Program-made: the position numbers and the translations under genes
From: Akkermansiaceae bacterium
Lineage (GTDB): Bacteria; Verrucomicrobiota; Verrucomicrobiia; Verrucomicrobiales; Akkermansiaceae
Assembly: GCA_021202525.1 (NCBI GenBank)
Contig: JAJQCV010000059.1
Location: 1-53,000 of the forward strand
Direction: 5' to 3'
Length of the DNA: 53,000 nucleotides
The notes under the pieces: model-generated
Databases searched by the model: none
Told to the model about the DNA's origin: nothing
Seen by the model: only the letters and a program-made list of their open reading frames with translations
Shown: positions 28,532 to 38,268 of the stretch, in pieces
How positions within the stretch are numbered: position 1 is the stretch's first letter
How the letters are laid out: each line of letters opens with the position of its first letter

Positions 28532-28879
28532 TTACATTCCGTACATCGCTTGCCTTAGTTCGTAGGAACCATAGTAGTCTTTCTGGAATAGCTCCCTTTT
28601 TACAGGTTCTTTTTTAAACAGAAGCTTTCCATACTCTTCCGTATCCCACATTTTCTTTTTCTCTTCTTGGGACATGGAGTTTTCCATTTCCTTCGATTCT
28701 GCCCGGAGTTTGGCAATCTTCTTTGCCGCTTTATTGGCGCTGGACTGATCCTTGATGTTTTCCATGAGCTCAATCATCTCTTCCTGCATGTTCAGGAACT
28801 GTTCCGTGGTACTTTTCTGACAGGATGCTGACGCGAGAGTCAGGATGAGCGCGCATGCTGCGGTGATGGTTTTTTTCAT
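28532..28879 (-). CDS. Small helical lipoprotein, unknown function
   Basis: The 115-residue protein has a good lipoprotein signal (AACALILTLASASC; acylated Cys20). A charged helical body follows, with QEEMIELMENIKDQS, KKIAKLRAESKEMENSMSQE and an aromatic end (FQKDYYGSYELRQAMYGM). No family is recognised. It is the first gene of the eight-gene secreted block and lies just downstream of the autotransporter on the same strand, separated from it by a strong hairpin. Confidence 0.65.
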   Translation of the reverse strand: MKKTITAACALILTLASASCQKSTTEQFLNMQEEMIELMENIKDQSSANKAAKKIAKLRAESKEMENSMSQEEKKKMWDTEEYGKLLFKKEPVKRELFQKDYYGSYELRQAMYGM

Positions 28880-28924
28880 AACGTGTAGGATGGTGTTGTT
28901 TCAGGGTTGCCTGATGAGCAGGCT

Positions 28925-28960
28925 GCGGGCTGGGGAATCCGGCTGCATTCCTCAGCCCGC
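28925..28960 (-). terminator. Strong hairpin after the autotransporter gene
   Basis: GCGGGCTG and GGAAT pair with ATTCC and CAGCCCGC, giving 13 bp with one mismatch and an 8-base loop. No T tract follows on the minus strand. It may be a weak or Rho-assisted terminator, or an mRNA 3' end protector. Confidence 0.5.
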
Positions 28961-28969
28961 TGAGGAGGA

Positions 28970-31900
28970 TTAGAAACTGTACGAGGCGCTGAGGTTGACG
29001 CTTTGATTTATTTGACCGCTGCGGACTTCAAGCGTGTAATAGGCTCCCGCATGCCAGTTTCTGTTGATTTGCCAGCCCAGTCCGGCGCGGGTCAGCAGGG
29101 CGTGCCTGCCGGGGGCATGTCCCCGCCCGGTGACGGATTGACCGGCTGTCCAAGTGCGGGCATACGGGGTTCTGCGGGCGATGTCGCCTACATAGGCAAC
29201 GCTCATTTCAGGCAGGAGAGCCTGGCCGTTGTCCAGTTCACAGACGGACTTGAGGGTGACACCCACGGGAATGCTCCATGACTGCAGGTCTCCATTCCCA
29301 AAGGAGCGGCTGCCGCCGTCAAAGGTTTCTTCAATGGGGCCCTGCGTTCCGTACATGTAGGTAATCCCGGTATAGGGGGATAGGGTGAGGGTATCGCTGA
29401 GCGCGATGTCCCAGTTGGCCAGCAGTCCGAAGGCGTAAACATTGTCATCCCAGTGAGCCCGTCCTGGCGTTTGCCGGGAGCCGCCCACATGCGTTCTGGC
29501 GGTATGATCAACGCTGCCGTAGGAGAAGTAGCCGGAGAGATTCAGCTCATGTCCTTTGGCGAGTTCCTTGCGGACATTGCCGTACAGGGCGAACATGAAT
29601 GCCCTCTGTTTGTCGGAGAGCAGGGAATGGTCGCTCTTGTGAGTCCCAAACATCTGGCCGAACGCGGCTCCTGCCACGGCGTTCTTTCCGACAGCCACAT
29701 CGGTGCCGACGGCATAGCCCCCGCCTTGATAGGAAAATCCGCTGAGGGAGTTCATGGCGGACATGGAGGTGAAATATCCCAGGCCGGCTCCCCACAGGCG
29801 TGAGTATCTGTTTCCGGCCACCCTGCCTTGTTCGCTGGCCGTGCGGGCGAAGGAAGCAACGGAGGAGACGCTGCTCCAGAGGGTATCTGCCAGCAGCGCG
29901 GCATCCCTGCCAGCCAGACTGGAGGCGGCGGCAAGGTTCAGCGTGCCGGAGAAAGTGAGCTGCCCCGTTTCCGGATTCCAGTCCAGAACCCCGCCGTTTT
30001 CCAGAAGGCCGGTTTCTCCGGTGAGGCGGAGCTGTTCACCCAGCGCGGCATCTCCGCTGATTTCCGTCGCTTGGAGCAGGTTCAGCGTGAAGGACTCGGA
30101 ACCGGCGGCAATCAACCCGGTGCCGATGTTCACCTCAATGGTCGGTGTCCCGGCAAGCGTCAAGGTTTCCACGATTGCGTGGGAATAGGTTTCTGCCGCA
30201 TTCATCCCGGCGCTGAACGGGGTGATGCCGTTGATGGAAAAGCCCATTCCGGAACCTTCCTCAAAAGTCAGGCTGCTGAAGAAGGGTGCGCCCTGAATGT
30301 TCAGAAGCCCTCCCTGCTGAATGGTGACGGAGCCAAAAACGCCGCCGCCGGAAAGGCTGCCGCCATGCTGAACCAGAACGGTTCCGGAGCTTTGGCCGTT
30401 GTTGACCATATTGCCCTGAAGGGTGACTTCCCCCGTCAGGGTGCCACTGTTGTTCAGGTACGCGCCTTGCGCCACGGCGATCTGTTCAGCAGTCAAATCT
30501 CCCGTGTTGGCCAGGGCGGACTGACCGTTCAGGGTGATGTCCGCGACATTCAATGTCTTGTTGTTGGTCACGGAGCCATCGGAGTTCACGGTAAGGGAGC
30601 TGCCCTGAATGGAGCCGTTATTGATGAGGGAGGCGTTGGTTTCTCCGCTGTTGCGGGAGGAGCCAACGGTGATGACTGTGTTTTCGTGGCCCAGAGAGGC
30701 TGTTTCTTTAATACTGGCCAGGCCGCTACGGACATTCAGGGAGGCGATGTTGTACCTTTCCCCGTTCAGGTCAACGGCGCCGCTGTTCAGGGAGCCGTTG
30801 CTGATGCCGATGGCGACGCCGCCGGCGCTGTTGCCGCCGGTTCCGTCAATGTCGTAGCCGATCCCTTTCTTGCCCGTCAGATTGCCTGTCAGGAGCAGGG
30901 TCTGGTCGCTGTTCATGACCAGCAGGCCGTCTGTGCCTTCTACAATGATCTGGTTAGTGAGCGGTGTGTCCCGGGGGATGCCGGTCGCGTCCAGCGTACC
31001 GCCCAGGAGGTGGACGCGTTTGCTCAGATCAGTGATGGACTTTTCTTCTCCGGTATATACATAGATATCGTTTTCACCGGGCGTGGGCGTTGACCCTCCT
31101 TCCAGTTTCAGGATGACGCCCCATTTTCCGCCAGACAGGACCGTGGCAGCGAGTTCTCCATTTTCCAGCGGTTTGAAGGTATTTATCCAGGTTTGCGTAC
31201 CGGCGTCATAAGTTTCCATCCAGGTCTGGAGCGTCCAGTCGGAGATATTGCCGGTAAAATTGCTTCCGACAGTTTCTCCGTTGAGGCGGAAAAGCGTCAG
31301 GTTGCCGCCCTCCCAGTGATCATATTCGCTGCTCAGATTGATGGTGGTGGTGCCGGAAACAGTAAGTGTTCCGGTGATGTCGATGCCGTTGGCGCCATAA
31401 GTGAAAGAAATACCATCATGGCTTTCAGGGGTGAGCCAGATGGTGCTGTCCGTCAGGCTCAGGTTCGCATCAGCGGTTAATGCGTAACCATCATTCTGGG
31501 GACTGAGCCACAGCTCCGCTCCCGTCATGGTGACGGATTGCGCCTTCAGGGTTGACCCCGTTCCACGGTAGTGGTCCAGATAGGAGCCTTGTTCAAATAC
31601 GATCTCCTGAGCAGTTAATTTATGGTCGAATCCCGTAAACTCAACGGCGGAACCCTCCTGAACAGTAAACCTGCCTCCTGATGTGAGGGAGGAGCCGTTC
31701 TGGAATTCGATCCTGCCCCCGTCTTTCAGGACAGTGTTCCCGCCAATATCCAGCGTTCCCTGGGAAAGGCAGACATATCCGGATGACGTAAAGTTTCTTT
31801 CCGTCGTCATGGCCGCCTGGGTAATCCGCAAGTTGGCGCCGGATTCGAACGTGGCGTCACGGGCGCTCTTCAGGGTGCCGTTATTGGAAATCTCTGTAAG

Positions 31901-33559
31901 GGAACCGGTTTTGGCAATGTAATTGCCTCCGCTGAAATCCCCATTTAAAATATCCAGAATGGCGCCGTCACTGATTTTCAGGGAACCTCCATGAAGAGTG
32001 ACGCTATTGCCGACGTTCATGGAAGAGGTCAGGGATTCCGTCAGGCAATTTTGAAAAGTTTCCCCGGTCGCATCCAGTCCCAGAGTTTCAAAAATATTCT
32101 TCAGATCATCCTCCGCATGAAGACCGGAAAATACAATGTCTCCGGTTCCCGTCACGGTGTTGCCTTCATTATTATTATAACTGTTCAGATGATGATAAAC
32201 ATCCGATGTTTCGACGGGGTCGTAGAAGGTGATTGTCCCGCCATCTGTTCTGGTGGAGAGTTCGACCGAAAGGGCCCACCTTTCTGAGCGTCCCAGGCTA
32301 TTGAGCACGGCTCCGGCAAGGTTCCCTTCTCCGTCGTATTGCTTCACATAATTTCCCCGGAACTCAACGGCCTCATTGTTTACGAGGGAGACGGTTCCGC
32401 CGTTGGCAGAGATAGCCCCGCCTGCGGTTCCGGCGCTGTTGCCCGTGAAGGTGACCGTTTCGTTTCCCGTGATAGAGAGGGATCCGGTAGATATGGCTCC
32501 GCCCATTCCTTCTGCCGTGTTGCCGTCAAAGAGGATGGTCGCATTTTACTGAAAGATGAGTGTGTTTCCGTCGTTCTCAACTTTTGCAATAGCTCCTCCG
32601 TTACCGTTTTTCGAGGAATTCCCGATGAAAGCCAATTGTTTGTTCTTCTGGAACACGGGATTGTCGGCAGTCGAGCCGTTTCCAATTAGATAAATAGCTC
32701 CGCCGCTGCCTGTCGCCGTATTATTTTCAAACAGGACAGATGTATTGTTGGTGAGATCGAAGTGGAAGCCGTTATCATAATGAATCTGGAGCGCTCCTCC
32801 ATGAGCTGTCTCCGGTGACCAGAGTTCTCCTGTTGCCTTGTTGTCCTTGAAGAGTACTTCCTCCTTTGTGTTGGCAATGCTGAGGGATTTGGCGTAGATG
32901 GCACCGGCGGACTGGGAACTGTTGCCGATAAATACGACTTGGTTGTTCCCGTCAAAAGCGGCAGATCCGTAAGTGGAAATGGCTCCCCCTTGTGTCTTGT
33001 AATTGTGAGAGGAATCATCAATATTGGTTGTCGAGTTATTCAGGAAGATGACGTTGTGATTGTCCTTAAACATGAATTCATTGCCTGTCCTTCCGTCAAT
33101 AGCTCCTCCGTGAGAACCAGCATGATTGGATTCAAAGCGGATTTCTCCAAGATTGCTTTCAAATGTCAGCCCCAGGACGCCGCCGGCTATTGCGCCCCCA
33201 TTATTGGTGCTGGTGTTGCCGATAAATGTGATGGGTCCTTCGTTATTCAGAAATTCCACTTGTCCTGTGGAGGAACCATATCTTGTTGTATCTACGCGGA
33301 TAGCGCCGCCGTCATCGTTATTAATGCTGTTATTGAGGAATTCTATGGTTTTATTATTCCGGAAGGATAATAATAATGTGGGTTCGCTGGGTAAGGTGGG
33401 GGTAAAATTATATGTGAAGCGCCGTTGTCCATTGTTGAAAGACAGCGTTTCCTCACGGTCCTGGAAAAGGTCGGCACCCGTGGACAGGGATGTGCCGGCG
33501 ACCGGAAGGAGCAGGGAGAGCAGTATTCTGCGGAGAGTGCAAGGCAGATGAATTTTCAT
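28970..33559 (-). pseudogene. Pmp-like autotransporter, split by an in-frame TAA
   Basis: A single frame of 1529 codons encodes a type V secreted surface protein. It has a signal peptide (RRILLSLLLPVAGTSLSTGA) and a passenger rich in GGAI and FxxN tetrapeptides (FLNN, FIGN, FESN, FKDN and others), the signature of Chlamydia polymorphic membrane protein repeats. A long beta-helix region follows. A C-terminal autotransporter barrel of ~270 residues ends in ASYSF with the terminal Phe needed for barrel insertion. One TAA (32546-32548) interrupts codon 338, at the third position of an FxxN motif (F-Q-stop-N). The upstream 337 residues lack a barrel and the downstream 1191 lack a signal, so neither half should work alone. 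Readthrough or a recent mutation are both possible. Confidence 0.9.
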
Positions 33560-33619
33560 ATAATCTGGCAGATAATGAGTTATAGAAGAAGTAGAAAGGA
33601 AAAACAGGAAGGGGTGAAA

Positions 33620-33643
33620 GCCGTGCGCCGGGAGGCGCACGGC
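33620..33643 (-). terminator. Terminator of the TRL-like lipoprotein gene
   Basis: A perfect 10-bp stem (GCCGTGCGCC / GGCGCACGGC) with a GGGA loop. On the minus strand TTTCACC follows. It separates the TRL-like gene from the autotransporter gene. Confidence 0.7.
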
Positions 33644-33666
33644 GGTATGAAGACACCGCAAGAGGA

Positions 33667-33975
33667 TTAGTTGCCTTTGACGGTGGTGGTGTACTTGCTG
33701 ACAACGCCAAGGATATTTTCACGCTTGACGTCCACGCTGGAGACGGTGCTGATGCCTCCCTGGGCCTTGGCGGCGGAGATGGAGGAATCGCCCACGGCAA
33801 CCAGGCCAAGGTATGAAGTGGCCGTAGCTACCCCGGTGCGGGAACCGGAGGAATTGGTAACGGCGATGGGGTCTGATACGTTGGCATATACCAGCCCCAT
33901 GGGATGGCCCGTAAGTCCGCCGCCGCAGCTGCAGAGAAGGGCGGAGGATGAGAGCAGGATGAGGAGTTTTTTCAT
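33667..33975 (-). CDS. TRL-like small lipoprotein
   Basis: The 102-residue lipoprotein (signal LLILLSSSALLCSCGGG, acylated Cys15 or Cys17) matches the TRL-like family of small bacterial lipoproteins of unknown function. It has G-x-x-YANVSDPIAVTN at the start of the mature part, a Gly-Ser-rich middle with GLVAVGDSSISAAKAQGGI, and the closing VDVKRENILGVVSKYTTTVKG. The pattern of a GDxSI-x-A-A-x-x-GGI core is characteristic. It is transcribed toward the autotransporter gene but is separated from it by a strong terminator. Confidence 0.78.
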   Translation of the reverse strand: MKKLLILLSSSALLCSCGGGLTGHPMGLVYANVSDPIAVTNSSGSRTGVATATSYLGLVAVGDSSISAAKAQGGISTVSSVDVKRENILGVVSKYTTTVKGN

Positions 33976-34259
33976 TATCGGATTTCAATTAATTGGTTTG
34001 ACAGACCCTCTCTTGAGGGGGAGTCGTGCAGCGTCATGCAACTGCGGACGCCCAAAAGAGAAGGTCTGTGTCTGGGAATAGCGAATTCGGAATCCGTATA
34101 GGAATTCCTGCGTCCTCTTTGTCATCAAAGGGCCGGGAAAAGAATTACCGGCATGAGGGTACGGTGAAGGGAAATAGTATGAAATGCCTGAACCTTTTGA
34201 TTAATAAACGGCTATTTTTACTTGACTACGGATTCCGAAACCGCAGCAAAATAGACGGA

Positions 34260-35309
34260 ATGAAAGAAGAAATCTCAGCAATGGATCATGCGGCGCTGTG
34301 CATTTTAAGAAAAACAGGTCTGGACGTGGTGGAAGCCGCCCAGCTGGCGCGTGAATTGCTGCAAGCCAGCAAAGGACGCGGCAGCCGGAGGAAGAGGGCA
34401 AGGGAATGCATCCGTCTGGGAGAGGAGGCCTTGATTGCCAGAGGAAAAACCGTGACGTTCAGGAGGGCTGTGGATGAGGCCATGGAGGCCCGGTATGACC
34501 GGAGAAAAAGAACCAGGGACGATTTCCGTTATATCAATCGGCGTTTGTTAAGGTGCTGTCCGGAAATGGCCCGGAGACCCGTACGTTTTATCAAGCCTCA
34601 GGAATGCCGTACCTGGCTGGAAAAATCATTTGGCACGCTCAGGCAGAGGCATAAGGCCCGGTTGGTGCTAAGCGGTGTTTTCGGGACAGCCGTGAAACGC
34701 GGCTGGTGCAGGGAAAACCCTGTGGCGTATGTAGACCTGCCAAGGCTGAAGGAGAGTTCCATTCCCGTTTTGTCCCTGGAAGAAATGCGCCGGTTGCTGG
34801 CGGCGGCGGAGGAATATGCCAGCGGGGCGTGCCTGGCTGCGGTTGGGCTTATGCTGTATGCCGGCATTCGCCCGGAGGAGGTAAGGCGCCTGGATTGGGC
34901 GCAGATTGATTTACGGGAGGGCGTGGTTTCCTTAAGGGCGCGCCATAGCAAAACGGGAGGAGCCCGCATCGTGACGATCAGGCCGGTTTTGAGAAACCTG
35001 CTGGAAAGAGCGGCGGCCATGGGGTTCGGGGCAGGAAGCGTGTGCCCGCGTAATTGGCCGGCGAAGTGGAGGGCGCTGAGGCGCTTGGCCGGCTGGGACG
35101 GAAAGGAGAATAAATGGACGGCGGATATTTTAAGGCATACGTTTGCCAGTTATTTTGCCAGGCATTTCAAGAATTTGAATGTATTGCAGCTGGAAATGGG
35201 GCATTCTTCCTCCGATTTGTTGAGAACCAGATATTTGAATATGGAAGGCGTTACAGAGATGACGGCAGCCATTTTCTGGAGCGGTTGCTGGAAAAGCAAG
35301 GTTTTATGA
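34260..35309 (+). CDS. Tyrosine recombinase (phage-type integrase family)
   Basis: The 349-residue protein has the two-domain layout of tyrosine recombinases. A helical core-binding domain is in the N-terminal half (FRYINRRLLRCCPEM to FGTAVKRGWCRENPV). The catalytic domain carries Arg204 in AGIRPEEVRRLDW, a beta-hairpin Lys231 (HSKTGGARIVTI), ILRHTFASYFARH with Arg292, MGHSSSD with His315 and TRYLN with Tyr325. The usual first His of box II is Asp289. It is short for an integrative-element integrase and lacks an obvious arm-binding domain. Met 34260 is preferred; 34179 is an alternative. It lies beside the Pmp-like autotransporter locus. No attachment site was identified. Confidence 0.88.
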   Translation: MKEEISAMDHAALCILRKTGLDVVEAAQLARELLQASKGRGSRRKRARECIRLGEEALIARGKTVTFRRAVDEAMEARYDRRKRTRDDFRYINRRLLRCCPEMARRPVRFIKPQECRTWLEKSFGTLRQRHKARLVLSGVFGTAVKRGWCRENPVAYVDLPRLKESSIPVLSLEEMRRLLAAAEEYASGACLAAVGLMLYAGIRPEEVRRLDWAQIDLREGVVSLRARHSKTGGARIVTIRPVLRNLLERAAAMGFGAGSVCPRNWPAKWRALRRLAGWDGKENKWTADILRHTFASYFARHFKNLNVLQLEMGHSSSDLLRTRYLNMEGVTEMTAAIFWSGCWKSKVL

Positions 35310-35343
35310 AAAATGGCCATCCCACCGTAGGGATGGCCATTTT
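35310..35343. terminator. Bidirectional terminator between recombinase and porin genes
   Basis: A perfect 14-bp stem (AAAATGGCCATCCC / its complement) with a 6-base loop. It ends in T on both strands and serves both convergent genes. It starts on the base after the recombinase stop codon. Confidence 0.9.
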
Positions 35344-35372
35344 GATGGATGGGAAAGATATTCCCGGGATGG

Positions 35373-36713
35373 TTAAAAGTTGGTGCGGAACGCGATGTTA
35401 TAGCTCCAGCCGGTGAAGCCCTTCTGCTTGCTGGCGTCCGTACCGTTGGAATGGGCGTATTCGATGCCCGCCATGATCTTGGCCATGTTCGGGTTGCATT
35501 CGAAGATGTAGTAATTGACGCCCAGATAGAGGGCCTGCATGCAGTCGGAAGTGCCGGAATAGGTGGAGTTCTGCGTGTAGCGCTTTTCCCACTTTACGGC
35601 GTTGCTGCCTGCCGCCATCTGGTAGCGGAACACGCCTTCCCAGTTCGGCGTGAATTTGTAGGAGGGCATGATGGTCACGCCGAAGACGTTTTCAGCGCCG
35701 GCTTTCATGCCGATGACGTTGAATCCGGCCATGACTTCCGTCATCAGGGAGAAGTTCCCCTGGGAGCCTTCCCAGGTCAGGGCCACCACGTCCCTGGCGC
35801 CCGTGCCCTGGTACTTGGTCTTGAAGCTGTAGTCGTGCAGGTTGTCGTATGCCTTGTTCTGGGAGTCGTCTCCCCACTTGGTGAAGTTGTGGGCGTAGTC
35901 CAGCCACAGGCGGCTTTTCTTGAGGAACACGTCGTTGGAGGTGTCGTAGCTCAGGGTGCCGGTAACGAAGCAGTTGTCCTGGGAGTTGAAGGCGGGTTCA
36001 ATGCGGTTGTTGAAGCTGCCCGTTCCGGTGCCGCCGTTGCCGTTCATCCAGATGCCCGCCGCCCAGCCGATCTTGTCGTTCTTGTCGGAATTGTTCATCT
36101 GGAAACCGTAGTTGGTTTCCGAACGGAGCTGGTTGACCAGCATGGAGCGTTCGATGGTCAGGATGGCGGAGGAGGAGGTGCGGTATTCACCGGTAATGCG
36201 CGGCTTGATCTTGCCGATGGCGTAGGTGATGGGGCCGCCCTTGTATTCCAGGTTCAATTCATAGAGGGAATAGGTCAGGTCGGAGGTGTCCCAGCGGTTT
36301 TCCGAGGCATTGTAGCTTTCAAGGCCATCCATGCCGCCGATGTTCCAGACGTTGTTGAACTTGAAGTTTTTCAGGAACTTCATGTTGAATCCGGCACGGA
36401 AGCGGCGCCATTCATCGTTGAAGCGGCGTCCGTTGCCTTCCTTTTCACCCATCACGCGGCCTTCACCGTTCGGGTCGATCCAGTCCATGCCGTACTGCAT
36501 GCGCAGGGAGACGTTGAATTCCTGAATGTAGGGATTTTTGTGATCCCGTTCGGCATTGAACCATTTGAAGCGGTCGCCGAGCCACTGGCAGGTGGAGAAG
36601 CTGTCGCGGGCCAGCAGGACGTCCCCGGTGGAAGCCTTGGACGGCGTCGTGTTGGCAAAGGCGGCGGCTCCGAGGGTCATGATGCCGATGACGGGGAGGG
36701 TATAGGTTTTCAT
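35373..36713 (-). CDS. Outer-membrane porin-like beta-barrel
   Basis: The 446-residue protein has a signal peptide (TLPVIGIMTLGAAAFA) and a body of alternating amphipathic strands ending in SYNIAFRTNF, with a C-terminal Phe typical of outer-membrane barrels. Segments such as WRRFRAGFNMKFLKNFKFNN, YSLYELNLEYKGGPITYAIG, YEFKTKYQ-like FKTKYQGTGARDVVALTW and GVFRYQMAAGSNAVKWE resemble phosphate-selective porin O/P-type proteins. Solute specificity is unknown. The start at 36713 gives the best signal sequence. It faces the recombinase gene across a bidirectional terminator. Confidence 0.78.
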   Translation of the reverse strand: MKTYTLPVIGIMTLGAAAFANTTPSKASTGDVLLARDSFSTCQWLGDRFKWFNAERDHKNPYIQEFNVSLRMQYGMDWIDPNGEGRVMGEKEGNGRRFNDEWRRFRAGFNMKFLKNFKFNNVWNIGGMDGLESYNASENRWDTSDLTYSLYELNLEYKGGPITYAIGKIKPRITGEYRTSSSAILTIERSMLVNQLRSETNYGFQMNNSDKNDKIGWAAGIWMNGNGGTGTGSFNNRIEPAFNSQDNCFVTGTLSYDTSNDVFLKKSRLWLDYAHNFTKWGDDSQNKAYDNLHDYSFKTKYQGTGARDVVALTWEGSQGNFSLMTEVMAGFNVIGMKAGAENVFGVTIMPSYKFTPNWEGVFRYQMAAGSNAVKWEKRYTQNSTYSGTSDCMQALYLGVNYYIFECNPNMAKIMAGIEYAHSNGTDASKQKGFTGWSYNIAFRTNF

Positions 36714-36852
36714 TTCTGTTCTATGGTTGGTGTGTCTGTGAGAAGGTCTTCCGGGGAGTTCTTCCTCACGGAGACGGCTTCTGTCTATCAAACCAGCCAT
36801 AGGGCTGTCCAAGGCTTAAGAGTGACAAAATAGCCACCTGTTCCGCTGGCGT

Positions 36853-37548
36853 TTACAAGGTGATGCGGAGCCATTCCCGGCGCGCCAGGGCATCCGCTGC
36901 GGCCGCTACTTCCGCCTTCCTTTTGCTGGAGCCGCGGCCGGCGCCGACCACATGGCCGTGCCAGAACACGTGTGATTCAAAACGGTCTGCGGAGTCCCTC
37001 GCGCCCTTTTCCTCCGTTTCATAGGAGGGCGTTTCCGGCAGAATGTCCTGAAGGATGGCCTGGAGCTCCCCTTTCGGGTTGATTTCCTTGGGATGGCTGG
37101 CGGCGGAGTCCAGGGCGTCATGCAGAACGCGCAGGGCTATGGCCTTGGCCGTTTCGTAATCGGAATCCAGGGACATGGCGCCGAAGACGGATTCAAAGGT
37201 GTTGGCGATGATGGAGTTTTTGCTTCTGCCGCCCGCTTTTTCCTCTCCCTTGCCCAGGGTGATGTATTTGTCCAGTTCCAGGATGAATCCGTATTTGCCC
37301 AGGTTGGCGCGGCTGACGGTGCGGGCCCGCAGCTGGGTCAGCACTCCCTCCGGAGCCTGGGGAATGTGGAGGTAAAGGTATTGCGTGACGGCCAGCTGCA
37401 GGATGGCGTCTCCCAGGAATTCCAGGCGTTCGTAAGTGAGGCGTGTTTCCGGCCTGCTGTCCGTGCTGGGGTGGGTCAGGGCCTGCCTGAGCAGGTCGGG
37501 ATTTTTAAAGCGGTAGCCCAGCTTGTCTTCCAGCGCAGCGTAATTCAT
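36853..37548 (-). CDS. rnc: Ribonuclease III
   Basis: RNase III cuts double-stranded RNA in rRNA maturation and mRNA decay. The 231-residue protein has the signature ERLEFLGDAILQLAVTQYLY and the second catalytic region SIIANTFESVFGAM with its conserved Glu. A C-terminal double-stranded RNA-binding domain begins PKGELQAILQDI and ends GAGRGSSKRKAEVAAAADAL. The start at 37548 (MNYAALEDKLGYRFKN) matches the family N-terminus. It is a single gene divergent from the flavin reductase-like gene. Confidence 0.97.
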   Translation of the reverse strand: MNYAALEDKLGYRFKNPDLLRQALTHPSTDSRPETRLTYERLEFLGDAILQLAVTQYLYLHIPQAPEGVLTQLRARTVSRANLGKYGFILELDKYITLGKGEEKAGGRSKNSIIANTFESVFGAMSLDSDYETAKAIALRVLHDALDSAASHPKEINPKGELQAILQDILPETPSYETEEKGARDSADRFESHVFWHGHVVGAGRGSSKRKAEVAAAADALARREWLRITL

Positions 37549-37710
37549 CGGGAAAATGCTAGGGCCGCTCCACGGGAAAAGCAATTCCAAACAGGCTCAT
37601 TTCCGGGATTTGGAAGGAGGAGGCGCTCTGCGTCATTCAGGCCGCGGCGCGGCTTTGACATATGAATGCCGGGGTGTAGGATGGAAGCGGCACAGATAAT
37701 GATGAACACC

Positions 37711-38214
37711 ATGAAAAAGATTGATCCAAAGGAAATTCGGGATAATGCCGTGCAATTGATCGGGCACGACTGGATGCTGGTGACCGCGGGGACGCCGGAA
37801 CATTTCAACATGATGACGGCAAGCTGGGGCGGCCTGGGATTCATGTGGAAGAGGCCCGTAGCATTCGTCGTGATCCGCCCGCAGAGGTACACGTTCGATT
37901 TTATCGAGAAAGGAGAGGAATTCACGCTGTCCTTTTTCAGCCATGAATATCATAAGGCGCTGAGCGTTTGCGGAACCACGAGCGGCCGGGATACGGACAA
38001 GGTGGCTGCTTCCGGCCTGACGCCGTATGTTACGGAGAACGGCAACGTGAGCTTTACGGAAGCCAGGCTGGTGCTGGAATGCCGCAAGCTGTATGCGGAG
38101 GCCCTGAAGCCGGAATGTTTTCTGGACAAGGCCATCGCCTCGGAATGGTATGCGGCGGGAGATTTCCACAAGATGTACATTGTGGAGATATTGAACGCCT
38201 GGGTAGAGGAATAG
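37711..38214 (+). CDS. Flavin reductase-like FMN-binding protein
   Basis: The 167-residue protein belongs to the flavin reductase-like (DIM6/NTAB, split-barrel) family. It has MLVTAGTPEHFNMMTASWGG (family form VTxGxxxxxNxMTxSWGG), a PVAFVVIRPQRYTFDFIE segment and FTLSFFSHEYHKALSVCG. Members bind FMN and use NAD(P)H, but many have no known substrate. The ending EWYAAGDFHKMYIVEILNAW is typical of the clostridial/Bacteroides-like subgroup. Starts at 37681, 37699, 37702 and 37711 are all possible; MKKIDPKEI at 37711 gives the family-like N-terminus. Confidence 0.88.
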   Translation: MKKIDPKEIRDNAVQLIGHDWMLVTAGTPEHFNMMTASWGGLGFMWKRPVAFVVIRPQRYTFDFIEKGEEFTLSFFSHEYHKALSVCGTTSGRDTDKVAASGLTPYVTENGNVSFTEARLVLECRKLYAEALKPECFLDKAIASEWYAAGDFHKMYIVEILNAWVEE

Positions 38215-38268
38215 CGCCGTTGGCGCGGTTTGCCGCCTGCCGCTCCGGGTGCGGTACCGCCGGGGAAT

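Noticed and set aside
33976..34030. Attachment or inversion site near the recombinase
   Set aside because: Only a 5-bp hairpin (CCCTC-tctt-GAGGG) is present; too small and not repeated elsewhere that I could see.
35349..36833. 494-codon plus-strand open frame
   Set aside because: Antisense to the porin-like gene, which has a signal peptide and barrel pattern. The plus-strand frame has neither.
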